A DNA stretch of 64,000 bases from Aeromonas taiwanensis. Lineage in GTDB: Bacteria > Pseudomonadota > Gammaproteobacteria > Enterobacterales > Aeromonadaceae. Positions 34,246 through 42,754 of the stretch are shown one piece after another. Numbering within the stretch: the first letter of the stretch is position 1; each line of letters opens with the position of its first letter. The stretch spans positions 204,320 to 268,319 of the forward strand of contig NZ_CDDD01000101.1 in assembly GCF_000820165.1 (NCBI RefSeq), in the 5' to 3' direction. The notes beneath the pieces are model-generated. The model saw nothing but the letters and a program-made list of their open reading frames with translations. It did not search any database and was not told the DNA's origin. The position numbers and the translations under genes were made by a program.

Positions 34246-34716
34246 TCAGCCGTGTGGGAAGCAGGGCAGGGAGCGGCTGAATCTGTGCTCGAACACCAGG
34301 GAGGTCTCCAGGTGCACTACCTCTTCCCGGGAGGTGAAGTGATCGAACACGAAGTTGCGCAGGTGCTCGGTGTCGGAGACGCACAGGTGCACCAGGAAGT
34401 CGTCCTTGCCGCCCATGTGGAACAGGCTGATCACCTCGGGCAGTGCCAGGATGGCGTCGCGAAACGCGTCTATGATCTGGCGGCTGTGGCGTGCCAGCTG
34501 CAGGGAGACCATGGCCTGGATATGACCACCCAGCGCCTGATAATCCACCTCGCAGTGCGCCCCCTTGAGTACTCCGTCCTGCTGCAACTTGCGTACCCGC
34601 TCCAGGCAGGTGGAGGGCGCCACCCCGACCAGGGCCGCCAGATCCTTGTTGGTCATGCCCGCGTCGCGAAACAGATGGGCCAGGATGTCCAAGTCCAGTT
34701 GATCCAGGTTTCTCAT
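34246..34716 (-). CDS. Lrp/AsnC family transcriptional regulator
   Basis: A 156-residue regulator. The N-terminal winged HTH reads LDQLDLDILAHLFRDAGMTNKDLAALVGVAPSTCLERVRKLQQDGVL, and the C-terminal RAM effector domain includes IQAMVSLQLARHSRQIIDAFRDAILALPEVISLFHMGGKDDFLVHLCVSD. It differs from global Lrp in sequence, so it is a local regulator whose amino-acid ligand and targets cannot be read. Start ATG 34716 has AAGGAG 6 bases upstream. It is divergent from the phosphatase gene at 34877. Confidence 0.93.
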   Translation of the reverse strand: MRNLDQLDLDILAHLFRDAGMTNKDLAALVGVAPSTCLERVRKLQQDGVLKGAHCEVDYQALGGHIQAMVSLQLARHSRQIIDAFRDAILALPEVISLFHMGGKDDFLVHLCVSDTEHLRNFVFDHFTSREEVVHLETSLVFEHRFSRSLPCFPHG

Positions 34717-34876
34717 CTTTACTCCTTGTCCTTGCATCGCTCGATTTTTTTAGACTCTGCCCGTAAACCGGGACGAACACAACGCGCATTGACATCGCCA
34801 CCGTCCCCCCTATGCTGTGCCGCACCCGCGCGGGGTGCCCCATCCCGCCGCTTTTCCGACGGCGAGGAGACGCCCC

Positions 34877-35395
34877 ATGCTCAGTGCCCACCCCTTCTGG
34901 AGCCTGGAGGTATTGCGCCTCGACGGGCAGCTCTTGCTCACCCCCTGCCCCGGCAGCCAGCAGGTCGCCCTGACCCGGGCCCTGGCCCAGCTGCAGCTGG
35001 CCGGGGCCGGCGGGGTGCTCACGCTGATGACGCAGGAGGAGCTGACCGCCCAGGGCCTCGCGGACCTGGGTCCCCAGGTGGACGCCAGGGGCATGGCGTG
35101 GTTTCACCTGCCCATCGCGGACGACCAGGCCCCCGATGTCACCTTCGAACAGGCCTGGCCCCGGGTCTTGCCCGAGCTGCTCGCCCTGCTGCGGGAGGGG
35201 CGGCATCTGGTCATTCACTGCCACGGGGGGAGCGGGCGCACCGGGCTGGCGGCGGCTCTGCTGCTGATGGCCCAGGGACTGCCCCAGCAGGAGGCCATGG
35301 CCGTCATCCGGGCCAGGCGGCCACGGGCCTTCACCCTGGCCTGCCACCGCCACTGGCTCGACACCCGGGGACGAGGGCTGGCCGGGCTCGACTGA
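34877..35395 (+). CDS. Dual-specificity/CDKN3-type protein phosphatase
   Basis: A 172-residue cysteine phosphatase. The P-loop HCHGGSGRTG fits HCxxGxxRT/S with the catalytic Cys and Arg, preceded by the general-acid region WFHLPIADDQAPD. The spacing and the following LAAALLLMAQGLPQQEAMAVIRARRPRAF are those of bacterial DSP-like/CDKN3 phosphatases. The physiological substrate is unknown. Start ATG 34877 has GAGGAG 7 bases upstream. It converges with metA, only 7 bases apart, without a visible terminator. Confidence 0.87.
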   Translation: MLSAHPFWSLEVLRLDGQLLLTPCPGSQQVALTRALAQLQLAGAGGVLTLMTQEELTAQGLADLGPQVDARGMAWFHLPIADDQAPDVTFEQAWPRVLPELLALLREGRHLVIHCHGGSGRTGLAAALLLMAQGLPQQEAMAVIRARRPRAFTLACHRHWLDTRGRGLAGLD

Positions 35396-35402
35396 CGGCG
35401 AC

Positions 35403-36350
35403 CTACCCCTTGGGTGGCTGGTAGGTGAATACCTTGCCGATGTCTTCCACCCTGTAGCTGGTCAGCTGATAGACGTAGTAGTTGAGCCAGTTGGAAAACA
35501 GCAGATGCCCGTGGCTGCGCCAGGTGGCGCGCGGGGTCTGGTTCGGGTCGTTGTCCGGGTAGTAGTTGACCGGCACCACAGGGGAGAGGCTGGCCGCCAG
35601 ATCCCGCCGGTACTCCCCGTCAAGGGTCAGGGCGTCGTACTCCGGGTGGCCGGTGACGAACACCTGGCGACAGTCCTTGGTCGCCGCCAGATAGACGCCA
35701 GCCTCTTCCGATTCTGCGAAGATCTGCAGATCGGTGTGGGCACGGATGAGGTCCCCGTCGAACGCCGCATAGCGGGAGTGGGGCGCCACGAATTCATCGT
35801 CGAAACCGCGCAGCAGCGGCTCGTGCTCGTCGAGGCGGTGGTGGCGATAGACGCCGGAGAGCTTCTCGCCGTGGGTCTGCTTCTCCATGCCATACAAGGC
35901 TTTCAGCGCCGCCTGTACCGCCCAGCAGAGGAACAGGGTGGAGGTCACGTGCTGGTGGGACCACTCGATGATCTCGACGATCCGCGGCCAGTAAATCACC
36001 TCCTCGAACTCCACCAGCCCGAGCGGCGCTCCCGTGATGATCATACCGTCGTAGTTGTTGCCCCGCACCTGCTCGAAGTCGTGATAGAAGTTCTCCAGGT
36101 GCGCCTGGGGCGTGTTCTTCGACTCCCGATCGTCGATGCGCAGCAGATCCACATCCACCTGCAACGGCGAGTTGGAGAGCATCCGCATCAGCTGGATCTC
36201 GGTTTCTATCTTCTTGGGCATCAGGTTGAGGATGAGCACCCGCAGCGGACGGATGTTCTGGGTGACGGCCCGGGATTCCGTCATCACGAAGATGTTCTCC
36301 TGCCCCAGCACTTCGGCGGCGGGCAACTGGTCCGGGATCTTGATCGGCAT
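35403..36350 (-). CDS. metA: Homoserine O-acyltransferase MetA
   Basis: A 315-residue class I glutamine amidotransferase-fold enzyme that acylates homoserine, the first committed step of methionine synthesis. Segments: [70 protein letters not shown] with the catalytic Cys, [16 protein letters not shown] with the catalytic His, and the Glu of [11 protein letters not shown]. In this family some use succinyl-CoA and some acetyl-CoA; the residue that decides sits just after the LCWA/QAAL helix (E. coli-like region here), so succinyl-CoA is favoured but not proven. Three tandem Met boxes lie upstream. Confidence 0.95.
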   Translation of the reverse strand: MPIKIPDQLPAAEVLGQENIFVMTESRAVTQNIRPLRVLILNLMPKKIETEIQLMRMLSNSPLQVDVDLLRIDDRESKNTPQAHLENFYHDFEQVRGNNYDGMIITGAPLGLVEFEEVIYWPRIVEIIEWSHQHVTSTLFLCWAVQAALKALYGMEKQTHGEKLSGVYRHHRLDEHEPLLRGFDDEFVAPHSRYAAFDGDLIRAHTDLQIFAESEEAGVYLAATKDCRQVFVTGHPEYDALTLDGEYRRDLAASLSPVVPVNYYPDNDPNQTPRATWRSHGHLLFSNWLNYYVYQLTSYRVEDIGKVFTYQPPKG

Positions 36351-36376
36351 GCTGACTCCCTGTACTGCATCGGTAA

Positions 36377-36400
36377 ATATGTCTGGACATCTAGAAGCCT
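36377..36400. promoter_or_regulatory. Three tandem Met boxes (MetJ operator) upstream of metA
   Basis: Three adjacent octamers ATATGTCT, GGACATCT and AGAAGCCT each match AGACGTCT at 6 of 8 bases, in register, 27 bases before the metA start codon. MetJ binds tandem Met boxes cooperatively, so the arrangement is a strong operator candidate. Confidence 0.75.
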
Positions 36401-36492
36401 ATAATAAAGCGCCCACGCTGTCACCAGATACCTTTTATTCACTCCGGCCTTTGACTAGCATACGGCTCAGTGTGTCCCTCGCGTCCAACCCC

Positions 36493-37731
36493 ATGACAGG
36501 CATCAAGATCTCCGTAGACCGGCTGCAAGTCGGCAATTTTGTCTCCCTGCCGCTGGGGTGGCGCGAGCACCCCTTCCTGTTCTCCAGCTTCAAGCTGAAG
36601 CGCGAGGAGGAGATAGAGCTCATCCGCCGGCTGGGGCTCAAGCTGGTGACCATCATTCCCGACAAGAGCGACACGCCCCCCAAGCCCCTCGGTCAGCCGA
36701 CCCTCCAGGGGGAAGACGACGAGGCGCTCCTCGCCCGCCAGCAGGCCATGGAATCCGAGAAGAGCCGGCGCATCGAACAGCTGCAGCGCTATCGCCGCGA
36801 TCTGCAGCAGTGCGAGAAGCAGTTCCGCCAGTCCCTGGCCCAGGTGCGCAACCTGATGGGCAAGATCCAGTCCCGCCCCCTCAACGCCATCGGGGAGGCG
36901 CAGGAGCTGATCAACGCCATGACGGAGCAGCTGCTGTCGGTAGACGAGATGGTGTTGCACCTGGTGTCCGACAGCTCGGATGGCAACAGCCTGCAGTTTC
37001 ACTCCCTCAACGTCAGCGTGCTCAGCATGCTGCTGGCCCGGGAGTGCAAGTTGCCGGCCGAGGCGATCCGCCTGGTCGGCATGGGGGCCCTGTTCCACGA
37101 CATCGGCAAGCTGAAGCTCCCGAGCCAGATCCTGCGCAAGACGGAGCCGCTCACCAGGCCCGAGCAGAACCTGGTGGCCCAGCACCCGCGTTACGGGCTG
37201 GAGCTGCTGAGCCTGGCGAGGGAATTTCCGGAGCCCGCCAGGAACATAGTGCGGCACCACCACGAATACCTGGACGGCAGCGGGCCACTGGGGCTCAAGG
37301 GAGCCCAGCTCGACCCCCTCACCCAGATCGTCTCCCTCATCAACGAGTATGACAACCTCTGCCACCTGCAGACCAAGGTGCCCTACTCGGCCCTCGGCAG
37401 CCTCTACAAGCAGCGCAAGGCCCAGTTCAACGCCGATCACCTCGGCATGCTGATCCGGCTGATGGGGATCTATCCCCCCGGCAGCGTGATGCAGCTCTCC
37501 AATGGCCAGGTGGGGCTGGTGATGTCGGTCAACGCCTCCCGCCTGCTCTACCCCGCGGTGCTGGTGTACGATCCGCGCATCCCGCGCCAGGAGGCGGCCA
37601 TCATCGATCTCGAGGAGACCGGGCTTGCCATCGTCAAGGTGATCCACCCCAAACGCCTGCCCCCCGCGGTGTTTGAATACCTCAACCCGCGAACCCGGAT
37701 CAGCTACTACTTCGAACACAACCAGCCCTGA
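36493..37731 (+). CDS. DUF3391/HD-GYP-like protein with degenerate GYP motif
   Basis: A 412-residue soluble protein. The N-terminal region (VDRLQVGNFVSLPLGWREHPFLFSSFKLK) is a DUF3391-type domain; a charged helix follows (residues about 75-115), then an HD-GYP domain with LFHDIGKLKLP (HD at 202-203), HPRYGLELL, and HHHEYLDGSG (255-264). The usual GYP reads GPL here (264-266). HD-GYP enzymes degrade cyclic di-GMP; whether this one does is unclear given the altered GYP. Start ATG 36493 has no obvious ribosome site. Divergent from metA and followed by a cinA-like gene after 29 bases. Confidence 0.87.
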   Translation: MTGIKISVDRLQVGNFVSLPLGWREHPFLFSSFKLKREEEIELIRRLGLKLVTIIPDKSDTPPKPLGQPTLQGEDDEALLARQQAMESEKSRRIEQLQRYRRDLQQCEKQFRQSLAQVRNLMGKIQSRPLNAIGEAQELINAMTEQLLSVDEMVLHLVSDSSDGNSLQFHSLNVSVLSMLLARECKLPAEAIRLVGMGALFHDIGKLKLPSQILRKTEPLTRPEQNLVAQHPRYGLELLSLAREFPEPARNIVRHHHEYLDGSGPLGLKGAQLDPLTQIVSLINEYDNLCHLQTKVPYSALGSLYKQRKAQFNADHLGMLIRLMGIYPPGSVMQLSNGQVGLVMSVNASRLLYPAVLVYDPRIPRQEAAIIDLEETGLAIVKVIHPKRLPPAVFEYLNPRTRISYYFEHNQP

Positions 37732-37760
37732 TCCGGGTTAGCCATTTCCAAGGAGTCTGC

Positions 37761-38912
37761 ATGCGCATCGAGATCCTCAGCACCGGCGACGAGATAGTGA
37801 CCGGCCTGGTGGTGGACACTAACGCCGCCTGGCTCAGCGCCCTCTTGCTGGAACAGGGCTGGCAGGTGCGCCGCCGCACCACGGTCGGGGACAACCTCGC
37901 CGACCTGAAGGCCGTGCTGCGCGAGTGCGCCAGCCGCGCCGAAGTCGTGCTGGTGTGTGGCGGGCTCGGCCCTACCGCCGACGACCTCACCGCCCAGGCG
38001 GCGGCCGAGGCCTTCGACCAGCCCCTGACCCTGTTCCCCGACTGGCTCGCCACCATGGAGGCCCGTTACGCCAGCCGGGGCCGCGCCATGCCATCCAGCA
38101 ACACCAAGCAGGCCTGGCTGCCGCAGGGTTGCGAGATCCTCGACAACCCGGTCGGTACCGCCTGCGGCTTCCTGGTGCACTCTGGCCAGAGCCGGCTCTT
38201 CTTCACTCCGGGCGTGCCGTTCGAATTCAAGCAAATGGTGCGCGAGCAGATCGTGCCGCGTCTCAAGGCGCTGGCGGGGGCGCAGACCGACACCGAGTTG
38301 CGCCGCTTCTACACCTTCGGCATCTCGGAATCCGCCCTCTCGGATCGGCTGGATGCGGCCCCCTGGCCCACCGGCATCGAGCTCGGCTACCGCTCCTCCA
38401 TGCCGCTGATCGAGCTCAAGCTCATCGGCCACGGCGCCGTCCCTGCGGACATGGACGCCGCCGAAGCCCGCCTGCTGCAGGTGATCACTCCCTGGCTGGT
38501 GGGAAAAGGCAACGAGGAGCCGGCCAGCCAGATCCTGGCGCTGATGGGGGAGCGGCTGCTGTGCCTGCGAGAAGGGGAGACCCGGGGCGCCCTGCTGGCC
38601 ATGTGCCACACCCACCCCGCGCTGGAGGCGCACTTCAGCCACGCCCTCCCCGACGAGCTCGATCTGCTGGCGGGTGACGGCCCCCACCCCGGCCTCACCA
38701 TTGGCCGGGCAGGGCCACACGGCGTGCCCCTGCTGCTGTGCATCGACGGGCGGCAGTTTGGCCAGACCCTCAAGGTCAGTCACCCGGATCCAGCGAGCGG
38801 TCGCCGGATCCTCGCCTTCGCCGCCCTCGACATGCTGCGCCGTCACCTGCTGGGGTTGCCGGTGCTCGCCGACTACCTCACCCTGACGCGCACCGCCAAC
38901 CGCCTCGCCTGA
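37761..38912 (+). CDS. CinA-family protein (molybdopterin-binding-like, YfaY type)
   Basis: A 383-residue protein. The N-terminal domain is typical of CinA: MRIEILSTGDEIVTGLVVDTNAAWLS, VGDNLADLKAVLRE, VVLVCGGLGPTADDLTAQAAAEAF, NPVGTACGFLV, FTPGVPFEFKQM. The C-terminal half (from about residue 240) looks unlike the amidohydrolase domain of full CinA, as in E. coli YfaY, so NMN deamidase activity is doubtful. Role linked to nucleotide or pyridine metabolism is only family-based. An AAGGAG site precedes ATG 37761; it follows the HD-GYP gene by 29 bases and is probably co-transcribed. Confidence 0.88.
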   Translation: MRIEILSTGDEIVTGLVVDTNAAWLSALLLEQGWQVRRRTTVGDNLADLKAVLRECASRAEVVLVCGGLGPTADDLTAQAAAEAFDQPLTLFPDWLATMEARYASRGRAMPSSNTKQAWLPQGCEILDNPVGTACGFLVHSGQSRLFFTPGVPFEFKQMVREQIVPRLKALAGAQTDTELRRFYTFGISESALSDRLDAAPWPTGIELGYRSSMPLIELKLIGHGAVPADMDAAEARLLQVITPWLVGKGNEEPASQILALMGERLLCLREGETRGALLAMCHTHPALEAHFSHALPDELDLLAGDGPHPGLTIGRAGPHGVPLLLCIDGRQFGQTLKVSHPDPASGRRILAFAALDMLRRHLLGLPVLADYLTLTRTANRLA

Positions 38913-38918
38913 CCCCGG

Positions 38919-39428
38919 CTAGAAGGCGCCTAGCCCCAGATCTCCGTGGACCCAGTAGCCGGCGAGCGCCAGGGTCAACAGGCAGAAGGCCCGCTCGTAG
39001 CCACCCCCGCTCTTGAGGGGCAGACCGGGCAAGCGGAAGCGGCGGCGCCAGGGCCAGCACAGGGGAATCCCCATCGGGGTGAGCCAGTCCCCCAGCAGGT
39101 GGCTGAGGTAACCCACGATGAGGGCATCCTTCACCGCCCCCGACAGCAGGCCCGGAGCCTGCGCCAGCCCCCAGACCCCCATGGCCACCGCCAGCAGGCT
39201 GTGGGTGAAGCCGCGATGGCCGAAGATCCGCGAGAGGGGTCCCGAGATCCAGGGCAGTTGCCGGCCGAGCAGGGAGTGGGGATGGTCCAGGTCGGGCAGC
39301 AGGGCGCTCGCCAGGGCCATGGGAATGATGTGCCACAGGCTGGCGTCGGCCAGGGCCGGGGTGAGTTCGACCTTGTGGGCAAGCAGGACGCAGGTGACGG
39401 AAAACAGCAGGTGGCCTTGGGCGGTCAT
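38919..39428 (-). CDS. ydjM: YdjM-type inner-membrane metal-dependent hydrolase
   Basis: A 169-residue membrane protein of the LexA-regulated YdjM family (DUF457). It aligns with E. coli YdjM from the start: MTAQGHLLFSVTC, ELTPALADASLWHIIPMALASALLPDLDHPHSLLGRQLPWIS, FGHRGFTHSLLAVAMG, GYLSHLLGDWLTPMGIPLCWPW. The H/D pairs (DLDHPHS, HRGFTHS, HLLGD) are the presumed metal-binding residues. Start ATG 39428 is chosen by that alignment though the ribosome site is weak. I saw no SOS (LexA) box in the 370 bases upstream, so SOS control is not supported here. It lies 7 bases from the converging CinA-like gene. Confidence 0.88.
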   Translation of the reverse strand: MTAQGHLLFSVTCVLLAHKVELTPALADASLWHIIPMALASALLPDLDHPHSLLGRQLPWISGPLSRIFGHRGFTHSLLAVAMGVWGLAQAPGLLSGAVKDALIVGYLSHLLGDWLTPMGIPLCWPWRRRFRLPGLPLKSGGGYERAFCLLTLALAGYWVHGDLGLGAF

Positions 39429-39799
39429 GGGGCTCGTTCGGTTGGGCATTCGGTGGAACAAATGGGCAGGATGGCCGGTAACAGTCATCCCCGGCGCCTC
39501 GCGGCGGCAGATTAGAATCCCTTGTCTCCCGTCTGGCAAGGAGAATCCCCCGCCCGTGCCCGGGGACAGGCGCGATCGCTCAAAGGTCAGGCAGCCACAG
39601 TCCGACAAGGCGGGGTCCCGCCCCCTGTCAGCATAAATTTCCTCAACCCGGATCACCCATTTGCACCCAGCGCGTTGACCCGGAAGGAAAAAGACCCGAA
39701 TACTGCGGTTTTGGGCCGCCCCGGCGGCCGCGGCATCCGGCAGGGATCCGCCCCGGTCACAGGGGCACGCCGGATCGGGACGACGAGGGAGGTGCCCCG
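39429..39799. other. 371-base intergenic region, little visible
   Basis: No coding sequence, terminator or strong operator is evident. At 39675-39680 TTGACC and at 39699-39704 AATACT, 18 bases apart, form a plausible promoter for the gene at 39800. No SOS box for the divergent ydjM-type gene was found. Confidence 0.4.
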
Positions 39800-41464
39800 G
39801 TGTTGAGCAAGGCGTGGTTTCAGCTGTCGGCAGACATGACCTGTGTCTGCCTGCGCATCATCCCAGGCCTCGACGCCCCCATCCAGGAGGCGGACATCCT
39901 CGCCCTGCTGCGGCTCTCCAACTGCCGGCGCTACCAGCCCCTCGACGAAGGGATCCGCCAGGCTGTCACCCTGCTCAACGCCCTGCTCAGCCAGCCGGAT
40001 GCCCCGGCTCATCCCCCCGTGCCCATCGCCCGGCGCCAGGATGCCAGGCTGCTGATCCAGGTCGACAAGGATCAGATGAGCGCCAGGGCGCAGATCACCG
40101 CGGACTGGGGTGGCAACCCCCTCACCCTGGCCCAGCTGCATGAGGCCCTGGCGGCGAGTCCGGTCAGGATGGGGGTGAGCGAGCGGCTGCTCGCCGCCGC
40201 CCTCCAGGCCGCCAGCGAGGCCGCCCCCGGCGCGCAGCTGAGCCCTGTCATCGCCCTCGGCCGGGCGGCGAAACACGGCCAGGACACCCGTTTCGAGCGG
40301 CTGGTGGAAACCGCGGCCGAGCGGATCCTCAAACCCCAGGAGCTGGACCACGGCAAGGTGGACATGCGCGATCTGGGCACCCTGCTCACCGTCAGGGCGG
40401 GGTCGCCGCTGATGCGCCGCCACCCCGCCACCCAGGGCCTGGACGGCGTCACCGTGACGGGTCAGACGCTGCCGGCCCGGGACGGCAAGGAGATCGCCAT
40501 GAGCGCGGGTGACGGCACCAGCCTCTCTCGGGAGGATCCTGACCTGCTGCTGGCGACCCGCACCGGGCTCCCTTGCCAGGAGCGTGCAGGCATGCGGGTC
40601 GACGAGGTGCTGAACGTCAAGCAGGTCGACATCCGCCACGGCCACGTCGAGTTCGAGGGCTCCCTGCTGGTCACCGGCGATGTCATGCCCGGCATGCGCA
40701 TCAAGACCCGCGGGGACGTGGTGATCGGTGGCTTCGTCGAGGGGGGGCTTATCGAATCCGGCGGCACCATCACGGTGCGTAACGGCATCATAGGCCGCAA
40801 GCTGGGGGAGGAGGAGTACCTCTGCCACCTCAGCGCCGGTGGCGAGATCCACGCCGGCTATGCCCAATACGCCAGGCTGGAGGCCGACGGCGACATCCAT
40901 ATCCAGAGCCAGCTCAGCCACTGCTACTGCCGCAGCGGCCAGGATCTGAAGGTCGGCGACAGCGCCATGCGCAAGGGCCACCTCATCGGGGGCGTCAACA
41001 TCGCCAACCGCCTCATCATGGCCCCGGTGCTCGGGGCCTCGGCGGCCAACCGGACCCGGCTGCAGATCCTCGGCGGCTACTTCAGCCACAAGGAGCAGGA
41101 GCTGGCCCTGCGCCAGCGCAAGCAGAGCTGCCGGGAGCAGCTCGACAAGCTGCAGGATCTCATCCTGCGCCTGTTGCAGCTGCCCGGCGACAGGCGCAAC
41201 CCCGAGACCCTGGCGAAGATCAAGACGTTGCGCACCCGCCAGCTCGACGAGAGCAAGTCCCTGGACGAACAGCTGGTCGAGGCACAGCGCGAGCTGCAGG
41301 CGCTGATGGCCAACATGGACATCATCGCCACCCAGCGCCTCTTCCCCGGCGTCGAGGTGGAGATGGCCCATCACCACAACAGGGTCGACATCGAGCACGG
41401 CCCCATCCACTTCGCCATCCGGGAAGATCAGCTGCAACTGACCCCCTACCAGGGCCAGCGCTGA
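39800..41464 (+). CDS. FapA/DUF342 family protein
   Basis: A 554-residue soluble protein with the DUF342/FapA pattern: an N-terminal domain, then a right-handed beta-helix-like middle with ITVRNGIIGRKLGEEEYLCHLSAGGEIHAGYAQYARLEADGDIHI and SHCYCRSGQDLKVGDSA, and a C-terminal helical coiled coil (SHKEQELALRQRKQSCREQLDKLQDLILRLLQL ... LDEQLVEAQRELQALMANM). FapA-type proteins are polymer-like scaffolds, and Vibrio versions affect motility; function here is unknown. Start is a GTG at 39800 with GGAGG 8 bases upstream, followed by TTG; conserved sequence begins near LSADMTCVCL. Confidence 0.88.
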   Translation: MLSKAWFQLSADMTCVCLRIIPGLDAPIQEADILALLRLSNCRRYQPLDEGIRQAVTLLNALLSQPDAPAHPPVPIARRQDARLLIQVDKDQMSARAQITADWGGNPLTLAQLHEALAASPVRMGVSERLLAAALQAASEAAPGAQLSPVIALGRAAKHGQDTRFERLVETAAERILKPQELDHGKVDMRDLGTLLTVRAGSPLMRRHPATQGLDGVTVTGQTLPARDGKEIAMSAGDGTSLSREDPDLLLATRTGLPCQERAGMRVDEVLNVKQVDIRHGHVEFEGSLLVTGDVMPGMRIKTRGDVVIGGFVEGGLIESGGTITVRNGIIGRKLGEEEYLCHLSAGGEIHAGYAQYARLEADGDIHIQSQLSHCYCRSGQDLKVGDSAMRKGHLIGGVNIANRLIMAPVLGASAANRTRLQILGGYFSHKEQELALRQRKQSCREQLDKLQDLILRLLQLPGDRRNPETLAKIKTLRTRQLDESKSLDEQLVEAQRELQALMANMDIIATQRLFPGVEVEMAHHHNRVDIEHGPIHFAIREDQLQLTPYQGQR

Positions 41465-41578
41465 AGGATCGGGGGCACGCCCAGGGAGGCGATGGCGTGA
41501 TCCCGGCGGCGATTTTCGCTACACTCGGCCTCCCCTTGGCCCCATCGGGCGGGCCGGCCAGACTCAGGTAGTGAGAAG

Positions 41579-42388
41579 ATGTACAAGCTGATCGCATTGG
41601 ATATGGATGGCACCCTGCTGAACCCAGAGGGCCAGATCTCCCCCCGCACCCGTGACGCCATCGCGGCGGCCCGCGCCCAGGGCGTGACCGTGGTCCTGGC
41701 GTCGGGTCGCCCCCTGGAAGGCATGACCCCCTCCCTGGCCGAGCTCGGCCTCACCGGTCAGGATGACTACGTCATCTGCTACAACGGCGCCCTGGTGCAG
41801 CAGGTCGCGGAGCAGCGCATCATCCGCAGCCAGCTGCTGACCGGCAGCGATGCCAGCGCCATCGCCCATCTGGCCAACGAGCTGGGGGTCAACGTCCACG
41901 GCTTCTCCGTCCGCCAGGGCCTCATCAGCCCCAGGGTCAGCACCTATACCGAGCACGAGTCCCGTCTCATCAGGATGCCCATCAACCTGGTGGACTTTGC
42001 CACCCTGCCCGCCGACGAGCAGATCATGAAGGTGATGATGATCGATCCCGAGCCCCAGCTCTCCCGCGCCATCTCCCAGCTGCCCGCCGAACTCTACGAA
42101 CGCTACACCGTGGTGCGCAGCGCCCCCTACTTCCTCGAGTTCATGAACAAGCGCAGCAACAAGGGGACCGGCGTGGCCGCTCTGGCGGAGCACCTCGGCC
42201 TGACCGCCGACCAGGTGATCGCGGTGGGGGATGCGGGCAACGACCGCCACATGATCGAATATGCCGGCCTCGGGGTCGCCATGGGCAACGCCACCGACGA
42301 GATCAAGGCGCTGGCACAGCACACCACCAGCCGCAATGACGACGACGGCGTGGCCAGGGTGATCGAACGGTTCATCCTGAACGCCTGA
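41579..42388 (+). CDS. yidA: Cof-type HAD-IIB sugar phosphatase YidA
   Basis: A 269-residue HAD phosphatase matching E. coli YidA (270). It has the nucleophile motif LIALDMDGTLLN, motif II VVLASGRP, the cap domain between, and motif III AVGDAGNDRHMIEYAG with the catalytic Lys in RSNKGTGV. YidA dephosphorylates small sugar and glycolytic phosphates such as erythrose-4-P. Separated from the FapA-type gene by 114 bases, followed by a terminator. Confidence in the exact substrate is modest. Confidence 0.92.
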   Translation: MYKLIALDMDGTLLNPEGQISPRTRDAIAAARAQGVTVVLASGRPLEGMTPSLAELGLTGQDDYVICYNGALVQQVAEQRIIRSQLLTGSDASAIAHLANELGVNVHGFSVRQGLISPRVSTYTEHESRLIRMPINLVDFATLPADEQIMKVMMIDPEPQLSRAISQLPAELYERYTVVRSAPYFLEFMNKRSNKGTGVAALAEHLGLTADQVIAVGDAGNDRHMIEYAGLGVAMGNATDEIKALAQHTTSRNDDDGVARVIERFILNA

Positions 42389-42397
42389 CCAAACGAC

Positions 42398-42419
42398 AAG
42401 GGGCCTCTCGGCCCCTTTT
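42398..42419 (+). terminator. Terminator after yidA
   Basis: AAGGGGCC (42398-42405) pairs with GGCCCCTT (42410-42417) around a 4-base loop, followed by TTG. Located 10 bases past the stop. Confidence 0.8.
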
Positions 42420-42525
42420 GCTATCCGGCCCTCTGGGTCAAATGTTTAATATATCCACCATTCCACATCCCCCCTCGCCATCCGCTCCCCTGCAGGCCCC
42501 TTAAAACGGGACTCAAGCTGGCTTT

Positions 42526-42548
42526 GTTATGTTTTTTATTAACATAAC
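42526..42548. promoter_or_regulatory. 8-bp perfect palindrome, candidate operator upstream of the PuuD-type gene
   Basis: GTTATGTT and AACATAAC form perfect inverted arms with a 7-base AT spacer, in an AT-rich patch about 207 bases before the start codon. The spacing is right for a dimeric regulator. A TTGACA box follows at 42562-42567 but no good -10 partner is seen. Which regulator is unknown; a PuuR- or GntR-like protein is one guess. Confidence 0.45.
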
Positions 42549-42754
42549 CGCATCATTTCGTTTGACATATTGAACGGCCTTGGCAGACTGGGAACAGGAT
42601 CCAGGCTGTCGTTGCCCAGGCTGACCGACGATTCTGGTACTGCGGCACGACCCTGATCCCATGACCATGCCTTGAGGCATGCCTTTGCCAGCATGGCGCG
42701 GCAAGGGCCTTCCCAAGGCGCAGGATGAGACCGCCAAGGATAGCCAGGTGACCT

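Larger units (their letters stand above)
42389..42754. other. 366-base intergenic region upstream of the PuuD-type gene
   Basis: Holds the yidA terminator, the GTTATGTT palindrome and, at 42664-42679, a small hairpin (CATGCC-TTGA-GGCATG). No coding sequence is supported. The long distance from palindrome to start codon suggests a leader of about 150-190 bases or a second promoter. Confidence 0.45.

Noticed and set aside
39429..39480. SOS (LexA) box ahead of the ydjM-type gene
   Set aside because: No CTG-N10-CAG type site was seen in the upstream region, although E. coli ydjM is LexA regulated.
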